A model generated the notes under the pieces. It was not told the origin of the DNA and did not search any database. It worked only from the letters and a program-made list of their open reading frames with translations. Made by a program: the position numbers and the translations under genes. Shown piece by piece: positions 6,742 through 9,159 of a stretch of DNA of 9,159 nt. Source of the DNA: Planctomycetota bacterium (lineage in GTDB: Bacteria; Planctomycetota; MHYJ01; JACPRB01); assembly GCA_016200125.1 (NCBI GenBank), contig JACQFK010000160.1, positions 1 through 9,159 of the forward strand. Direction: 5' to 3'. Within the stretch, counting starts at the first letter, position 1. The number at the start of each line of letters is the position of its first letter.

Positions 6742-9159
6742 CGTGCGAACAGATCCGTTCCCGGCTGTCCTGGCTCCTCGACGGAGAGCTGGATCCCTCG
6801 GAGGCCTCGGCGGTCCGCGCCCACGCGGAGCAGTGCGGCAAGTGCGGCGCGTTGCTCGCGGAGATGAAGGCCTGCGACGAGGAGATCCGCGGCGCGCTCG
6901 CCTCGTCGAGGCCGCGCGAGGGCTTCACGCGCCGGGTCGTCCAGGCGGCGGGCCGCCGGCCGCTGAGCCGGAAGCGCATCGTCGTCGGCCTGGCCGCGTC
7001 CTTCTTCATCTCGCTGGGGCTGGCCTCCCTCTACGTCAACACCCGCAGCGCGGCGCCGCTCCAGGTGGCCGTCCACGGCGGCCAGAGCCTCCATGCCGAT
7101 TCGATGGGCGCGCTCCGCGTCTTCGTCAGCGACGCCACCCAGGCGCTTCCGGTCGCGCAGGCGGCCGTCCACGTGTTCCTCGCCGGCTCGCCGGTGGGGG
7201 ACTTCGTCACGAACGCCGCGGGCTCGATCGACGGCTTCTTCCGCGTGCCCGACCTCGCCGACGGATCCTATCCGCTCAAGATCGTGGTCGACAGCCCGAT
7301 CGGAAGCGAGACGCTCGAGAAGTCTGTCTCGGTCCGGCGTGAGTACCGGCTGATGGTCACCACGGACAAGCCCCTGTACCAGCCCGGCCAGACGATCAAC
7401 CTGCGGGCGCTGGCGCTGAACGCCTTCACGCTCAAGCCGCTGGCCGGCGACGTGGAGTTCGAGATCGCCGACTCGAAGGGCAACACGGTCTTCACGAAGA
7501 AGACGACGCTGTCGGAGTTCGGGATCGCGTCGGCGGAGCTGACGCTCGCGGACGAGCTCAACCTCGGCACCTACCGCATCGCGGTGACCGCCTCGGGGCT
7601 CCGGCAGGAGCGGACCGTCGAGGTGGCGAAGTACGTGCTGCCGAAGTTCAAGGTCGACCTCGAGCCCGGCAAGGAAAGCTACCGGCCGGGCGAGATGGTC
7701 CGCGCGACGGTGCGGGCGAAGTACTTCTTCGGCAAGCCGGTGCAGGGCCGCGTCCAGGCGAAGCTGGCGCGCGAAATTGCGACCGGCGAGCTCAAGGCCG
7801 ACGGCAGCTGGGAGTTCCAGGACCCCGCGCCCGTCGAGGTGACGGTCACCGATACCGCCGACCACCGGGAGTCGAAGACGTCGGTGGTGATCGTGTCGCA
7901 GGAGCCGCTCAAGGTCCTGCTCTATCCCGAGGGCGGCGCGGTCGTGCGGGGCGCGCCGAATACGTACTACCTGATCGTCTCCGCGCCCGACGGGCGGCCG
8001 GTGAAGGCCGACCTGCGGGTCCGGGTGGACGGGATCCAGCAGAACCTCAGCACGGACGATCTCGGGGTCGCGAAGGTGATCACGACCACGCAGACCGTGC
8101 GGCTCGAATGGGCGCGCGACTCCGCGGGGAACGAGACGCGCGAGATGCAGATGCTCGGGCAGAACACGGTCCAGGACTTCCTCATCCGCCTCGACAAGCC
8201 CACCTACCAGGGCGGCGAGACGATGACGGTGAAGGTCCTGGGGAAGCCGAGCGGACCAGTGTATGTCGACGTGGTCAAGGGCGGGCAGCTGCTGATGACC
8301 AAGGTCGTGGAGAAGGGCGAGGTGGCGGTCGACCTGCCGCCCGACCTGTTCGGCACGGTGCAGGTGCTGGCCTACACGGGGACGCATGCGCCGCCGGTGG
8401 TGCGGGTGGCCTACGTGAACCTGCCCGAGGGGCTGCGCATCCGGCCGCGGGCGGCGAAGGAGACTTTCCGTCCGGGCGAGGAGATGCCGGTCGAGTTCGA
8501 GGTGGTCGACAAGAACGGAAAGCCCGTGCAGGCGGCGCTCGGCCTCTCGGTGGTGGACGAGGCGCTCTTCGGCCTGGTCGAGGCGAAGATCGCGAGCGAG
8601 AAGGCCTGGCTCTCGCTGGCGCCCGAGCTGATCGACACCCGCGGCTTCCTGAGGGCCGACGCCCAGGCGATCTACCAGGACCGCGCGGCGAACGCCCAGC
8701 GCTTCGTGAGCGGCAACAGCCAGGCCTCGGTCGCGCCCATGATCGTCGAGAACAACTTCGCGGCGCGCGCCCGGGAGTGCCTGAAGTTCATCGACAGCTA
8801 CCACGTCGTGATCATGAATCTCTTCATGATCGCCTTCTTCGGCGCGCTCTTCGTGCTCGGGGGCATGTTCCTGGTGTACCTCGTCCGCCGCGCGGCGCAG
8901 GTGAAATTCTCGGGCGTGGCGGTGATCGGCATCATCGCGCTGACCGCGCTGATCATGCTGTTGCTGCTGAGTTCCAGCAAAGAGCGGTATACAGCCCGCT
9001 ATGCGGAGGATGACGTTGGAGTGACGGTGTTGAGAAGCGCCCCGCCGCCGGCGCCGTCGTTGTCCGTTCCCCGCGAGATGCCCAGGCCCGCCGAACCGGC
9101 CGTGCCCGCTCCCGACCCCGTTCCCGTGCTCGCACCGAAGCCGGAGCCGGAGAAGCCCA
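6738..9159 (+). CDS. Anti-sigma zinc finger fused to alpha-2-macroglobulin-like domains, C-terminus cut
   Basis: The frame stays open for 807 codons to the window end. Residues 1-40 form a zf-HC2/ZAS anti-sigma finger with C3, H29, C33 and C36. A first membrane helix at 81-100 is followed by an extracytoplasmic chain. This starts with an MG1-like or carboxypeptidase-regulatory-like domain (about 106-200), then MG2 with DKPLYQPGQT at 210-219, then MG3 starting at YVLPKFKV (299-306). More beta domains follow, one with DKPTYQGGET, up to LSVVDEALFGL (603-613), which is the usual end of the bait-region-type domain. Instead of moving straight to the thioester domain, the chain has two helices (690-716 and 724-744) joined by a short basic loop, then a Pro-rich linker (about 760-807). 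The thioester part, if present, lies beyond the edge. The start ATG has GGAGG seven bases upstream and overlaps the sigma stop by 4 bases. Inferred role: membrane anti-sigma factor with a macroglobulin sensor. The domain calls are strong and the role is inference. Confidence 0.9.
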   Translation, partial: MTCEQIRSRLSWLLDGELDPSEASAVRAHAEQCGKCGALLAEMKACDEEIRGALASSRPREGFTRRVVQAAGRRPLSRKRIVVGLAASFFISLGLASLYVNTRSAAPLQVAVHGGQSLHADSMGALRVFVSDATQALPVAQAAVHVFLAGSPVGDFVTNAAGSIDGFFRVPDLADGSYPLKIVVDSPIGSETLEKSVSVRREYRLMVTTDKPLYQPGQTINLRALALNAFTLKPLAGDVEFEIADSKGNTVFTKKTTLSEFGIASAELTLADELNLGTYRIAVTASGLRQERTVEVAKYVLPKFKVDLEPGKESYRPGEMVRATVRAKYFFGKPVQGRVQAKLAREIATGELKADGSWEFQDPAPVEVTVTDTADHRESKTSVVIVSQEPLKVLLYPEGGAVVRGAPNTYYLIVSAPDGRPVKADLRVRVDGIQQNLSTDDLGVAKVITTTQTVRLEWARDSAGNETREMQMLGQNTVQDFLIRLDKPTYQGGETMTVKVLGKPSGPVYVDVVKGGQLLMTKVVEKGEVAVDLPPDLFGTVQVLAYTGTHAPPVVRVAYVNLPEGLRIRPRAAKETFRPGEEMPVEFEVVDKNGKPVQAALGLSVVDEALFGLVEAKIASEKAWLSLAPELIDTRGFLRADAQAIYQDRAANAQRFVSGNSQASVAPMIVENNFAARARECLKFIDSYHVVIMNLFMIAFFGALFVLGGMFLVYLVRRAAQVKFSGVAVIGIIALTALIMLLLLSSSKERYTARYAEDDVGVTVLRSAPPPAPSLSVPREMPRPAEPAVPAPDPVPVLAPKPEPEKP

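Noticed and set aside
6630..8804. A 724-codon open frame on the minus strand
   Set aside because: It is antisense to the sigma and macroglobulin genes and is rich in Arg, His, Leu and Asp with no recognisable domain. The plus-strand frame has strong MG motifs.
1..9159. CRISPR arrays, transposases, tRNA or rRNA genes
   Set aside because: I saw no spaced direct repeats, no terminal inverted repeats with a transposase frame and no tRNA-like or rRNA-like stretch.

Overview
The window is strongly GC-rich, with third codon positions almost always G or C. It is packed with genes on both sides of one divergent promoter region at 6056-6240. Architecture suggests a deep-branching, probably Gram-negative bacterium: the ABC genes, repeat-plus-zinc-ribbon kinase and macroglobulin protein resemble proteins I associate with Acidobacteriota, Planctomycetota and similar phyla. 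This is an impression from domain style, not from a marker gene, so the taxonomy is low confidence.

Left arm (minus strand, read from 6055 down to 1). First comes a kinase-fold protein (4757-6055) with short N-terminal repeats, a four-cysteine zinc ribbon and a kinase domain whose catalytic Asp is replaced by Asn. Next is a STAS-like plus receiver-domain protein (4079-4717). Then come three tightly coupled genes: an exported two-helix membrane protein with a glutamine-amidotransferase-like segment (2066-4021), an ABC ATPase (1143-2069) and an ABC-2 permease (1-1146, cut by the window edge). These three overlap by 4 bases at each junction, so they very likely form one transporter unit. The larger gaps before them are only 39 and 57 bases, so all five genes may be one operon.

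Right arm (plus strand). An ECF sigma factor (6241-6741) overlaps by 4 bases a very large gene (6738 to beyond 9159). That gene begins with an anti-sigma zinc finger (C3, H29, C33, C36), crosses the membrane, and continues as a chain of alpha-2-macroglobulin MG domains outside the cell membrane. Two more membrane helices and a proline-rich linker follow before the window ends. This is the most striking feature: a predicted anti-sigma factor whose sensor is a macroglobulin, the protein family best known for trapping proteases. A promoter-like pair, GGAAT-N16-CGTCTAA at 6166-6193, sits just upstream of the sigma gene and fits ECF autoregulation.

Working model (inference): the sigma/macroglobulin pair senses an event outside the inner membrane, such as protease attack or envelope damage. 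The divergent genes supply phosphorylation-type signalling parts (pseudokinase, STAS-REC) and an ABC export unit. Whether the two arms are functionally linked cannot be decided from sequence alone.
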